Origin: Streptomyces violaceoruber
GTDB taxonomy: Bacteria; Actinomycetota; Actinomycetes; Streptomycetales; Streptomycetaceae
DNA length: 64,000 nt
Direction: 5' to 3'
Assembly (NCBI RefSeq): GCF_033406955.1
Contig: NZ_CP137734.1
Location: 6,014,001 to 6,078,000 of the forward strand
Below are positions 26,008 through 34,330 of the stretch, piece by piece. The translations under genes were made by a program, and so were the position numbers. The stretch's first letter is position 1. The number at the start of each line of letters is the position of its first letter. The notes beneath the pieces are model-generated. The model was not told the DNA's origin. It saw nothing but the letters and a program-made list of their open reading frames with translations, and did no database searches.

Positions 26008-27441
26008 ATGCCCGCCCGTCTTCGCGCCCTGGTCACCGTGTTGTGCGCGGCGGTCCTCGCGGCGCTGCTCCCCGCGGCCGCCGCACACGCCGAGAGCCGG
26101 ACCGTGCAGGGCGGACGGCTCGACTGGGGCATCAAGTCCTCGTTCCAGACCTATGTCACCGGGCCCGTGGCGAAGGGCGGTTACTCCCTCAACGGGGGTG
26201 CGGCCACCGTCGGCGGCAGCTCGTTCCGCTTCCACTCGGCGACCGGCACCTACGACGGCGACACCGGTGCCTTCCGCGCCGCCTTCTCCGGTGGCGTCCA
26301 CTTCCTCGGCCACCGCACCAGCACCGGCGCCCACCAGCTCGACCTCACCCTCAGCCGTCCCACCGTGAGCATCTCCGGCTCCACCGGCACGCTCCACCTG
26401 GACGTCGTCAGCAGGGCGAAGGACACCGGGGCGGTCACGACGTCCCGTCAGGTGCCCTTCGCCTCCCTCTCCCTCGGCGGCATCGACATGCGGGGCGGCG
26501 GCGGCACCGTCGCCCTGGACAACCTCCCCGCCACCCTCACCGCCGAGGGCGCCCAGTCCTTCGCCGGGTACTACACCGCCGGCACCGCACTGGACCCGGT
26601 GAGCCTGTCCGCCGACGTGAAGGCGCCCGCGCCGAAGCGGCAGACGCGGCCGGCGGACACCCCCGCACCGTCCGCCGAGTCGCCGAAGCCCGCGCAGACG
26701 CCGGGCGGCACGCTCCAGGACGGCGCCGTCGACTGGGGCGTGCGCCGCACCTTCCGCGAGTACGTCACCGGCGACATCGCCGACGGCGAGTGGGCCCTCA
26801 CCGCGGGCGCCCAGGACGGCGGCGCGCTCTTCCGCTTCCCCGGCGGTGAGGGGACGTACGAGGACGGCGACCTCAGCGCCGCCTTCCGGGGCACGGTCCG
26901 CTTCACCGGCGCCCACGGCCTCGACCTGAGCCTCGGCAACGTACGGACCGTCGTCGAGGACGGCCGGGGCACGCTGTACGCCGACGTGACGAGCCCGGAC
27001 GTCAAGGAGGCGAAGGTGCCCCTGGTCACCTTCACCGCGGGCGAACCGAAACCGGCCGGCGGTCTGGTGAAGGTCACCGAGGCCCCCGCCAAGCTCACCG
27101 CGCGCGGTGCGAAGGCCTTCGGCGGCATGTACCGGGCAGGCACCGAGATGGACCCGGTGTCCCTCGCCGTCGCCCTCACCGCCGACGCGGAACTGCCCGC
27201 CCTGCCCGACCTCGGCAGCGAGCCCGCGCCGAGTGCGAGCCCGCGGCCCGAGCAGACCGGCGCGGACCCCTCCGCCGCCCCCGCCGCCGCAACCACCGAC
27301 GACGGCGACTTCCCCGCACTTCCCGTCTCCCTCGCGGCCGGCGCCCTGCTGCTGGCGGCCGCGGCCCTCGTGACCGTCGCCCAGCGCAGGCGCAACCGCG
27401 CCCGGCCCGCCGCGTCCCCCGCGGACCCGGAGCAGGGCTGA
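26008..27441 (+). CDS. htaA: HtaA-domain heme-binding surface protein, membrane anchored
   Basis: 477 residues. Signal peptide to AAAHA near residue 29. Two HtaA (hemin-binding) domains: residues about 37-200 and 242-400, each starting with LDWGIKSSFQTYVTG / VDWGVRRTFREYVTG and containing the conserved Tyr and His positions, plus the A-L-DPVSL end motif. A Pro/Ala linker leads to a C-terminal hydrophobic helix (about 435-452) and a basic tail, so it is anchored in the cytoplasmic membrane. Takes up heme for HmuTUV. GGAGG RBS before ATG 26008. Confidence 0.9.
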   Translation: MPARLRALVTVLCAAVLAALLPAAAAHAESRTVQGGRLDWGIKSSFQTYVTGPVAKGGYSLNGGAATVGGSSFRFHSATGTYDGDTGAFRAAFSGGVHFLGHRTSTGAHQLDLTLSRPTVSISGSTGTLHLDVVSRAKDTGAVTTSRQVPFASLSLGGIDMRGGGGTVALDNLPATLTAEGAQSFAGYYTAGTALDPVSLSADVKAPAPKRQTRPADTPAPSAESPKPAQTPGGTLQDGAVDWGVRRTFREYVTGDIADGEWALTAGAQDGGALFRFPGGEGTYEDGDLSAAFRGTVRFTGAHGLDLSLGNVRTVVEDGRGTLYADVTSPDVKEAKVPLVTFTAGEPKPAGGLVKVTEAPAKLTARGAKAFGGMYRAGTEMDPVSLAVALTADAELPALPDLGSEPAPSASPRPEQTGADPSAAPAAATTDDGDFPALPVSLAAGALLLAAAALVTVAQRRRNRARPAASPADPEQG

Positions 27442-27481
27442 ACACCCCCGACACCCCCCGACACCCCAGGAGAACCGAGCC

Positions 27482-29092
27482 ATGCCCGTCAGACGACGCC
27501 GCCCCACCGCACTCGCCGCCGCCGTCGCCACGGCCGCCGCCCTCGGCACGACCGCCCTCGCCGCGCTGGGCGGCGCCACCGCAGCCTCGGCCGCCGGATC
27601 GCCGCTCTCGGACTACGAGTTGACGTGGGGCATCAAGCAGTCCTACCGGACGTACGTCGGCATGTTCGGCAGCTTCACCGCGTCGGAGGGCGCCGGCCAG
27701 GCCGCCGGCAACGGTGCCTTCACCTTCACCGGAGGCACCGGCACCTACGACCACACGACGAACGCCGTCGACCTCGGCTTCAAGGGCAAGCTGGTGAGCG
27801 CCTCCGCCGCGCACCGGTTCGAGGTCACGCTCACCGACGTGCGCTTCGACAGCGGCGCCGGTGAGATCACCGCCGACGTGACGACGGTCGACACCTCCGG
27901 CGCGACGCCCACCAAGAAGGGCGACGACGTGCCGCTCGCCAAGGTCGCCGTGACCCGCGCGATGACGGACATGGCGACCACCCTCACCACCGAGGCGGGC
28001 GAGTACCTCGGCAGCGCGAGCTACGCGGGCGCGGCCGGGGACCCGCTGACGGTGGTCAGGAAGACGCCGGAGCCGAGCACGGAGCCGACCACCGGCCCCA
28101 CCACGCAACCCACCACCGGGCCGAGCACGGAGCCCTCCACCGGCCCGACCGGCCCGGAGCCGACCGGGACGGACTCCACCGGACCCGGGCCGACCGGCCC
28201 GCAGACCACGCCCGCCACCCAGGGCCCGGGCCCCGCGACGAGCACGAGCGCCTCGCCCTCGGCCCCCGCGAGCACGGCCCCCACCAGGGGCGAGATCGCC
28301 GACGGCACCCTCGGCTGGGGCGTGAAGGAGTCCTTCCGCGCCTACGTCGTCGGCAACATCGCCAAGGGCCGGGTCACCGTCTCCGGCGGCGCCGGCCAGG
28401 CCGCCGGGAACGGCGCGTTCACCTTCAAGGACGCCACCGGCACCTACGACACGGACGCCGACAGGCTGACCGCCGCCTTCAAGGGCGCCGTCAACTTCAA
28501 GGGCCACGAGTCGGGCGGCACCTACGGCCTCGACCTGACCCTGAGCAACCTCAAGGCCACCCTCGACGGCGGCACCGGCAAGCTCACCGCCGACGTGAAC
28601 AGCCTCGGCACGCGGACCGAGGGCGTGGTCCTGGCCGACCTCGAGGCGAAGTCCGGCGACCTGAAGGCCGACAAGAACGTCATCACGGTCGACGGCATCG
28701 CCGCCACCGTCACCGACGCCGGTGCGAAGGTCTTCGGCAACTACCCGGCAGGCACGGCCCTCGACCCGGTCGGCCTCTCGGTGGCGCTGAGCGACGACGC
28801 CCAACTGCCGGACGGCGGCGGCTCGGACACGTCCGGCGGCACGGGCGGCGGCTCCGGCACGGCCGGCGGCTCCACCGGCGGGGGCACGGGCACCGCCGGA
28901 GGCACCGGATCCACCGTCGGCGGCACCGGAACGACCACCGGCGGTTCGATCGGCGGCGGCAGCCTCGCCTCCACCGGCTCGGACATACCCGGCCCGGCGC
29001 TGGGCGCGGCGGCCGGTGCCGCGGTCGCGGTCGGCGCGGGCGCGGTGTACGCGACGCGCAGGCGGCGGACCCAGGCGCGGTCCGCCGGGTAA
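27482..29092 (+). CDS. HtaA-domain heme-binding protein with LAXTG sorting signal
   Basis: 536 residues. Long signal peptide to about residue 39. HtaA domain 1 (about 43-190), a Thr/Pro-rich linker made of repeated TEPTTGPTT-like units (195-265), HtaA domain 2 (about 278-435), a Gly-rich flexible segment (440-492), then LASTG (495-499), a hydrophobic helix and a RRRR tail. LAXTG is the motif cut by class E sortases of Streptomyces, so this protein is probably linked to peptidoglycan and would be the outermost heme catcher. AGGAG RBS before ATG 27482; 40 bp after the first htaA gene, so co-transcribed. Confidence 0.9.
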   Translation: MPVRRRRPTALAAAVATAAALGTTALAALGGATAASAAGSPLSDYELTWGIKQSYRTYVGMFGSFTASEGAGQAAGNGAFTFTGGTGTYDHTTNAVDLGFKGKLVSASAAHRFEVTLTDVRFDSGAGEITADVTTVDTSGATPTKKGDDVPLAKVAVTRAMTDMATTLTTEAGEYLGSASYAGAAGDPLTVVRKTPEPSTEPTTGPTTQPTTGPSTEPSTGPTGPEPTGTDSTGPGPTGPQTTPATQGPGPATSTSASPSAPASTAPTRGEIADGTLGWGVKESFRAYVVGNIAKGRVTVSGGAGQAAGNGAFTFKDATGTYDTDADRLTAAFKGAVNFKGHESGGTYGLDLTLSNLKATLDGGTGKLTADVNSLGTRTEGVVLADLEAKSGDLKADKNVITVDGIAATVTDAGAKVFGNYPAGTALDPVGLSVALSDDAQLPDGGGSDTSGGTGGGSGTAGGSTGGGTGTAGGTGSTVGGTGTTTGGSIGGGSLASTGSDIPGPALGAAAGAAVAVGAGAVYATRRRRTQARSAG

Positions 29093-29121
29093 TCCGTTGC
29101 GGGCCGGGGCGGTCCGCGCCC

Positions 29122-29127
29122 GATACT
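29122..29127 (+). promoter_or_regulatory. -10 box GATACT, leaderless start
   Basis: GATACT followed by six bases and the ATG at 29134; no Shine-Dalgarno present. Confidence 0.55.
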
Positions 29128-29133
29128 GTCCGG

Positions 29134-29973
29134 ATGGAACGGGCGGTGCGGGAAGCGACTCCGGGACCCCTGATCCTGGACGTCCGGGGCCGCCCCGGCC
29201 CACCGCCGCTGCGCTTCGTACGAGCCCGGGACGGCGGCCCGCCCACGCTCCACCTGGGCGACCGCCCCCTCACCCGGGCACGGTGGCACGGCGACGGCTG
29301 CTGCCGCGAGCTGCACCTGCGCCGCCTGCCCGGCCACCGCTCCCCGCTGCCGCCCCTGCGCGCCGCGTCGATGCGCACCCCGGACGCCGACTGGCGCCAC
29401 CGCTGCGCCCGGTGGCTGGAGGACACCCCCCACGGCCCGCTGCACGACGGACGCTGGTCGGTCACCGCACGCGCGTCGTTCGCTCCCGGCATCTGGACCG
29501 AGGACTTCGTACGGGACTGGCCCGACGCCGTCCTCGCACTGCTCTGCGGAGGCGGCTGGCACGGCGTCCTGCCCCTGCGCCCGCTCTCCCCGCCCGGCGC
29601 GCCGCGCGTGACGGCGTACCGCAAGCACGCCCGGGACGGCACCCTCGCCCCGGTCCTGCTGTGGTGGGTGTCCTTCCTCGACGGCTGGCTGATCCTGGAC
29701 GGGCACGACCGGGCGGTGGCGGCGCTGGCGGAGGGCGCCGAACCGCCCTGCACGGTGCTCGCCCGGCTGCCGGAGGAGGCGCAGTGGCGCCGGACCGCCG
29801 ACGCGGTCGCCGAGGGGCACGCGGAGCGGATGTCCCGGCTGTCGGAGCGCCCCGCCGGACCGGGGACCGAACGGCAACGTGCCGCCCTGGAACGCGGGTA
29901 CGCGGACGCGCTCGCCGGCCTCCCCTACGACGAGGCCCCCACCCCGCTCTGGCCGCCCGCGGACGATGCTTGA
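29134..29973 (+). CDS. Conserved hypothetical protein
   Basis: 279 residues, rich in Arg, Pro and Trp, no signal peptide and no membrane segment. I recognise no domain. The central part (LLWWVSFLDGWLILDGHDRAVAALAEG) looks like the core of a small alpha/beta protein. Likely leaderless. The stop overlaps a possible TTG start of the PhzF-like gene, but the more probable GTG start of that gene lies 9 bp downstream. Codon use is normal, so the gene is real. Confidence 0.7.
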   Translation: MERAVREATPGPLILDVRGRPGPPPLRFVRARDGGPPTLHLGDRPLTRARWHGDGCCRELHLRRLPGHRSPLPPLRAASMRTPDADWRHRCARWLEDTPHGPLHDGRWSVTARASFAPGIWTEDFVRDWPDAVLALLCGGGWHGVLPLRPLSPPGAPRVTAYRKHARDGTLAPVLLWWVSFLDGWLILDGHDRAVAALAEGAEPPCTVLARLPEEAQWRRTADAVAEGHAERMSRLSERPAGPGTERQRAALERGYADALAGLPYDEAPTPLWPPADDA

Positions 29974-29981
29974 ATGCCCCG

Positions 29982-30626
29982 GTGACCGACTACGACGTAC
30001 TGCGGGTCTTCTGCGCGCCGAACGGCGGATACGGCAACGAACTGGGCGTCGTCCGGGACGGATCCGTACTGCCGGAGCCCGAGCGGCGGCAGGAGCTGGC
30101 CGCCAAACTCGGCTTCAGCGAGACCGTGTTCGTCGACGACCCCGAGCGCGGCGTCGTCGACATCTACACGCCCACCCTGCGCCTGCCCTTCGCCGGGCAC
30201 CCCTGCGTCGGCACCGCCTGGCTGCTCGACGTGCCCGAACTCGTCACGCGGGCCGGGGTGGTGGGCGCCCGGCTGGACGGGGAGTTCAGCTGGATCGAGG
30301 CCCGCCCCGAGTGGGCGCCGCCGCGCACCCTGCGCCAGTACGCCACCGTCGCCGAGGTCGACGACCTCGCGGTGCCGCCGAAGGGGGAGTGGGTCTACGC
30401 CTGGGCGTGGGAGGACGAGGCGGCGGGACGGGTGCGGGCCCGCGCCTTCCCCGGGCGCGACGACGGCATCGACGAGGACGAGGCCACGGGGGCGGCGGCG
30501 CTGCTGCTGACCGGACGACTGGGCCGCGCCCTCAACATCACCCAGGGCGTCGGCTCCCAGATCCTCACCGCACCGCAGCCCGAGGGCTGGGTCGAGATCG
30601 GCGGCCGGGTACGCCTGGAGCGCTGA
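29982..30626 (+). CDS. PhzF-family protein, short version
   Basis: 214 residues, compared with about 260-290 in typical PhzF isomerases. Conserved elements are present: VLRVFCAPNGGYGNELGVV, the catalytic Glu in FSETVFVDD, RLPFAGHPCVGTAWLL and the second-half DEDEATGAAALLL. The missing residues correspond to parts of the second domain. Possible isomerase or epimerase of unknown substrate. GTG 29982 chosen; TTG 29970 would overlap the preceding stop. Not part of the iron system by sequence, although it lies inside the island. Confidence 0.8.
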   Translation: MTDYDVLRVFCAPNGGYGNELGVVRDGSVLPEPERRQELAAKLGFSETVFVDDPERGVVDIYTPTLRLPFAGHPCVGTAWLLDVPELVTRAGVVGARLDGEFSWIEARPEWAPPRTLRQYATVAEVDDLAVPPKGEWVYAWAWEDEAAGRVRARAFPGRDDGIDEDEATGAAALLLTGRLGRALNITQGVGSQILTAPQPEGWVEIGGRVRLER

Positions 30627-30641
30627 CTCAGGCGGGCAGAC

Positions 30642-31298
30642 TCAGGCGGACAGCGGGAACTCCTCGCCCAGCGCCCGGAAGACCGCCGTGTTCAGCGCGA
30701 AGGCGCGCTTGCACTCGGCGACGACCCGCTGCTTCTCCAGGTCGTCGGCGCGGATGCCGTCGAGCAGGTCGCGGTACTCCCGCTTGAAGGCGGCCGGGTT
30801 GGAGATCTCCTCGAAGACGTAGAACCGGACCCCGTCGCCCTTCCTGGCGAAGCCCCACGTCCGCTCGGCCTTGTCCCGGATGATCTGCCCGCCCGACAGG
30901 TCGCCCAGGTAGCGCGTGTAGTGGTGCGCGACGTACCCCGCCGGCCACTCCTCGGCGCACTCGCGCACCCGGGCCGCGTACGCCTCGGTGGCGGGCAGGG
31001 CGGTCAGCCCCGTGCGCCAGTCGGCGCCGCGCAGGTGCGCCAGGTCCCGCTCCAGGGAGGCCAGCCGCAGCAGCTCCGGCCGGACGAACGGCCCGGCCAC
31101 CGGGTCCGCCGCCAGCCGCCCGGCGGCGGCCTCCAGGGCCTCGTAGACGAACCACAGCTGCTCGGTGTAGCGCGCGTAGGCGTCGACACCGAGCCCTCCG
31201 CCCAGCAGGTCGCTCATGAACGTCGAGGTCTCCGCCTCCACGTGCTGCTGGTGGGAGGCGGTGCGGATGAGCGTCGAGAAGGAGGAGTCCATGCGCAT
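30642..31298 (-). CDS. hmuO: Biliverdin-forming heme oxygenase
   Basis: 218 residues (typical 215). The proximal heme ligand is His19 in SHQQHVEAE; the distal-helix glycines are in YLGDLSGGQIIRDKA around residue 133. Opens heme to biliverdin, CO and Fe2+, giving the cell the iron carried in by HmuTUV. The promoter carries an iron box, so it belongs to the same regulon although 1.3 kb away from htaA. Start at 31298 (MRMDSS) or at 31292 (MDSS): the promoter lies so close that the mRNA is probably leaderless. Confidence 0.93.
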   Translation of the reverse strand: MRMDSSFSTLIRTASHQQHVEAETSTFMSDLLGGGLGVDAYARYTEQLWFVYEALEAAAGRLAADPVAGPFVRPELLRLASLERDLAHLRGADWRTGLTALPATEAYAARVRECAEEWPAGYVAHHYTRYLGDLSGGQIIRDKAERTWGFARKGDGVRFYVFEEISNPAAFKREYRDLLDGIRADDLEKQRVVAECKRAFALNTAVFRALGEEFPLSA

Positions 31299-31301
31299 GA
31301 T

Positions 31302-31329
31302 TTTCTATGGTTAGGCTTACCTAAGTCAA
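31302..31329 (-). promoter_or_regulatory. hmuO promoter with embedded iron box
   Basis: Minus strand: -35 TTGACT (31329-31324), 16-bp spacer, -10 TAGAAA (31307-31302), then 3 or 9 bases to the two ATGs. The iron box CTTAGGTAAGCCTAACCAT (31326-31308) fills the spacer, so Fe-DmdR binding would block RNA polymerase directly. Confidence 0.85.
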
Positions 31330-31378
31330 TAGGCTTGCCGACGGGCTGTCGGTAAAAGCGTACCCACCCGGACGCGAA

Positions 31379-31408
31379 ACGGCCCGCCCTCCGGGGAGAG
31401 CGGGCCGT
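31379..31408. terminator. Hairpin downstream of map
   Basis: Stem ACGGCCCGC (31379-31387) / GCGGGCCGT (31400-31408) with a 12-base loop, between the map stop and the hmuO promoter. Confidence 0.75.
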
Positions 31409-31422
31409 CGCGCGACGTGGAT

Positions 31423-31468
31423 CAGAGGTCAGAGGTCGGGAGTCAGGGTCAGGGGTCAGGGGTCAGGG
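31423..31468. repeat. Short tandem GGTCAG(G)-type repeats at the 3' end of map
   Basis: Five to six copies of a 6-7 bp unit (AGGTCAG, GGGTCAG) run through the stop codon of map. On the coding strand they read as a chain of TGACC units that offers several successive stop codons. Confidence 0.75.
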
Positions 31469-32320
31469 CAGCGTGAGGATCTCCGCGCCCGAGTCCGTCA
31501 CCACCAGGGTGTGCTCGAACTGCGCGGTCCGCCTGCGGTCCTTCGTCACGACCGTCCAGCCGTCGTCCCACATGTCGTACTCGTGGGTGCCGAGCGTCAG
31601 CATCGGCTCGATCGTGAAGGTCATCCCGGGCTGGATGACGGTCGTCGCGTGCGGGCTGTCGTAGTGCGGGACGATGAGCCCCGAGTGGAACGACGTGTTG
31701 ATGCCGTGGCCGGTGAAGTCCCGCACCACCCCGTACCCGAACCGCTTGGCGTACGACTCGATGACCCGGCCGATGATGTTGATCTGCCGGCCGGGCTTGA
31801 CCGCCTTGATCGCGCGGGTCAGCGACTCCCGGGTCCGCTCGACCAGCAGCCGGCTCTCCTCGTCCACCTCGCCGACCAGGTAGGTCGCGTTGTTGTCGCC
31901 GTGCACCCCGCCGATGTACGCCGTCACGTCCAGGTTCACGATGTCGCCGTCGCGCAGCACCGTGGAGTCGGGGATGCCGTGGCAGATGACCTCGTTGACC
32001 GAGCTGCACAGGGACTTGGGGTAGCCCCGGTAGCCGAGCGTCGAGGGGTAGGCGCCGTGGTCGCACATGTACTCGTGCGCCACCCGGTCCAGCGCGTCCG
32101 TCGTCACACCGGGCGCGATGTGCTTCGCGGCCTCCTCCATCGCCCGCGCCGCGATCCGCCCGGCCACGCGCATCGCCTCGACGGTCTCGGGCGTCTGCAC
32201 CTCCGGGCCGGTGTACGGCGTCGGCGCGGGTTTGCCGACGTACTCGGGCCGGCGGATGTTTCCGGGCACGGAACGGGTGGGGGAGAGCTCCCCTGGGACG
32301 AGCAGTGACTGGCCAGACAT
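31463..32320 (-). CDS. map: Type I methionine aminopeptidase
   Basis: 285 residues with the actinobacterial N-terminal extension (RRPEYVGKPAPTPYTGPEVQTPE). Metal ligands of the pita-bread fold are all there: DIVNLDVTAY (Asp), GVHGDNNATY (Asp), GHGINTSFH (His), TIEPML (Glu) and QFEHTLVV (Glu). Removes the initiator Met from nascent proteins. Streptomyces usually has more than one map; this one stands alone. The TAGACT -10 box 6 bp before the ATG predicts a leaderless mRNA. Confidence 0.95.
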   Translation of the reverse strand: MSGQSLLVPGELSPTRSVPGNIRRPEYVGKPAPTPYTGPEVQTPETVEAMRVAGRIAARAMEEAAKHIAPGVTTDALDRVAHEYMCDHGAYPSTLGYRGYPKSLCSSVNEVICHGIPDSTVLRDGDIVNLDVTAYIGGVHGDNNATYLVGEVDEESRLLVERTRESLTRAIKAVKPGRQINIIGRVIESYAKRFGYGVVRDFTGHGINTSFHSGLIVPHYDSPHATTVIQPGMTFTIEPMLTLGTHEYDMWDDGWTVVTKDRRRTAQFEHTLVVTDSGAEILTLP

Positions 32321-32326
32321 GCGGCG

Positions 32327-32332
32327 AGTCTA
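32327..32332 (-). promoter_or_regulatory. -10 box TAGACT, leaderless start of map
   Basis: TAGACT ends six bases before the ATG (32320), without a Shine-Dalgarno sequence. Confidence 0.65.
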
Positions 32333-32378
32333 ACCAGCGGCCATGGGGGAACATGTCGGTGGCGAGAGGAGCTGTCCC

Positions 32379-32621
32379 ATGGCCCTGTTCAAGAAGCGCA
32401 CGGTCGGCAAACCGGGCGAGTGGTTCTACTGCCTGGAGCACCAGAAGGTCGAGGAGGGCCCGGACTGCCCGGGCAAGGACCGCTTCGGGCCGTATGCCAC
32501 CCGGACCGAGGCCGAGCACGCGATGCAGACCGCCCGCGAGCGCAACCTCGAATGGGAGAACGACCCCAGGTGGCACGACGCCCCCTCCGCGGGAGGCGCC
32601 GACGGCGACCGGGACGACTGA
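32379..32621 (+). CDS. Small conserved actinobacterial protein
   Basis: 80 residues: WFYCLEHQKVEEGPDCPGKDRFGPYATRTEAEHAMQTARERN. Cys and His spacing (C-x-x-H ... C) suggests a small metal-binding knot followed by a helix; the GPYATRTEAEHAL-like pattern resembles SPOR-type repeats and recurs in small Streptomyces proteins. The ATG at 32379 has GAGAGGAG 8 bases upstream; an ATG at 32343 would add 12 residues. Divergent from map. Function unknown. Confidence 0.75.
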   Translation: MALFKKRTVGKPGEWFYCLEHQKVEEGPDCPGKDRFGPYATRTEAEHAMQTARERNLEWENDPRWHDAPSAGGADGDRDD

Positions 32622-33965
32622 TCAGCCGCTCGCGGCGTCGGCTGCGCGCTTCTCGCGCAGCCGCACCGCGTGCTCGTTCGTCCGCGCGTCGTACGTCATC
32701 ATCGTCGGCAGGCACAGCGCCAGCACCCCCACCGCGCCCGCGCACAGCAGCCCGCCCGACCACACCGACGCCCGCACCCCGGTGAGCGCGGCCGTGCCGC
32801 CCGCCCGGACCTGGCCGAGCTGCGGACCCACCGAGTACGACAGCAGCTCGATCCCGGCGAGCCGGCCGCGCAGCTCGTCCGGGATGGTCTGGTTCCACAT
32901 CGCGCTGCGGAAGACCCCGCTGACCATGTCGCAGGCACCGGCGAGCACGAAGCACAGCAGCACCAGCCACACGTTCCCGGCGAAGCCCGCGGCGGCGATC
33001 GCCACGCCCCACCCGGCCGCCGCGAGCACCACCATCCGCCCGTGCCGGTGCACCCGCGAGGTCCACCCGCTGCTCACGCTCACCAGCAGCGAGCCCGCCG
33101 GGATCGCCGCGTACATCAGACCGAGCGACCACTCGGCGTCCAACTCGTCGGCCAGGAACGGCAGTACCGCGAGCGGCATCGCCAGGAGCATCGCCGCCAG
33201 GTCGACCGCGTAGGTGCCCAGCAGTTCCTTGCGGCTCCACGCGTACCGGGCGCCCTCGGCGATCGCCGCCCACGACGGCCTGCGCGCCTCGTGCGAGGCG
33301 GGCGAGGAGGCGAGCCCCACCACCAGGGCCACCGAGGCGGCGAAGGTGACCAGGTCGACCGCGTACGCCCAGCCGAGCCCCGCGTACGCCACCACCACGC
33401 CCGCCAGCGCCGGTCCGGCGATCCCGCCGACCTGCCAGCGCAGCGCGTTCAGCGAGGCGGCCGCCGGCAGGTGCTCGTGGGCCACGATCCGCGGGATCAG
33501 CGAGTCCAGGGCCGGGCGCTGCACCGCGCCGAGCGCCGAGGTGAACGCGGCGATCACGTACAGCGGCCACACGGCCGGGCTCGGCACCAGCGCGTTGACC
33601 AGCAGCGCCGCGCACGCCACGCCCTGACCGGCCTCGGTCCACAGGATCAGCCGCCGTTTGTCCCAGGCGTCGGCCAGCGCACCGCCGTACAGCCCGAACA
33701 CCACCAGCGGCACCAGCTCCACGGCACCGATGGCGCCCACCGCCGCCGCCGAGCCCGTCAGCTCCTTGATCTGCACCGGCAGCGCGACGAAGGTCAGGAA
33801 GCTGCCGAAGTTCGTGATCAGCCCCGAAACCCAGAGCCGCCGGAAGTCCGGGGAGGCCCGCCAGGGCGACAGGTCGGGCAGCAGGGCACGCAGGCCGCCG
33901 GGTGGCTCGTCGGGCACGTCGGCGCCCTTGCCGACGGGAGCGTCGGCGGAGGAGGTGTCGGTCAC
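32622..33965 (-). CDS. MFS transporter, EntS/MFS_3-like
   Basis: 447 residues, about 12 hydrophobic segments. PWRASPDFRRLWVSGLITNFGSFLTFVALPVQIKELTGS is the typical beginning of the enterobactin-exporter-like MFS group; motif A GALADAWDKRRLIL follows. Substrate may be a siderophore or drug; the neighbourhood of the iron island is suggestive, but no iron box is seen upstream. Start GTG at 33965. Its end abuts the stop of the small convergent gene. Confidence 0.87.
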   Translation of the reverse strand: MTDTSSADAPVGKGADVPDEPPGGLRALLPDLSPWRASPDFRRLWVSGLITNFGSFLTFVALPVQIKELTGSAAAVGAIGAVELVPLVVFGLYGGALADAWDKRRLILWTEAGQGVACAALLVNALVPSPAVWPLYVIAAFTSALGAVQRPALDSLIPRIVAHEHLPAAASLNALRWQVGGIAGPALAGVVVAYAGLGWAYAVDLVTFAASVALVVGLASSPASHEARRPSWAAIAEGARYAWSRKELLGTYAVDLAAMLLAMPLAVLPFLADELDAEWSLGLMYAAIPAGSLLVSVSSGWTSRVHRHGRMVVLAAAGWGVAIAAAGFAGNVWLVLLCFVLAGACDMVSGVFRSAMWNQTIPDELRGRLAGIELLSYSVGPQLGQVRAGGTAALTGVRASVWSGGLLCAGAVGVLALCLPTMMTYDARTNEHAVRLREKRAADAASG

Positions 33966-34330
33966 GAGGGGTCATCGTCCGGCGGCGGGACGAGCACGGG
34001 CAACCGGTTTTCCCGGCGGCGACGGACGACCGGCCCACGCCGGTCCCGGCCGGCCGGGCCGCGGTTGGCAGGGAGGCGGCAGCCGCGGGCGGGACTGCGG
34101 CGGTCATGGGCCGGGCTTGCGGCGGCCGGGTGCCGGGTGCCGGGTGCCGGGTGCCGGGGCGCGGTCGGTCGCGGCCGGACGGCGGTGGCAGGCGTCCGGG
34201 CGCGGTCCGTACGGAGGGCGCCGGGCGGCCGGGGCGGTTGGTCGTCGGGGGCGCGGCCGATGGCTGGACGGTGACGGGGGATTCGGCCGGGGTGTGGCGT
34301 TGCCGGCTGAACAGGAGCGGTCGGCAGTCG
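33966..34330. other. Gene-free region with heptamer repeats
   Basis: 365 bp without a convincing gene, G-rich on the plus strand. It contains the GCCGGGT repeat below and a second GCGGTCGG/GGCGG-rich tract; open frames on both strands lack motifs. Confidence 0.5.
34125..34158. repeat. Heptamer tandem repeat (GCCGGGT) x 4.9
   Basis: Four perfect copies of GCCGGGT and a fifth lacking only its last base (34153-34158), an obvious slippage-type microsatellite. Confidence 0.9.
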
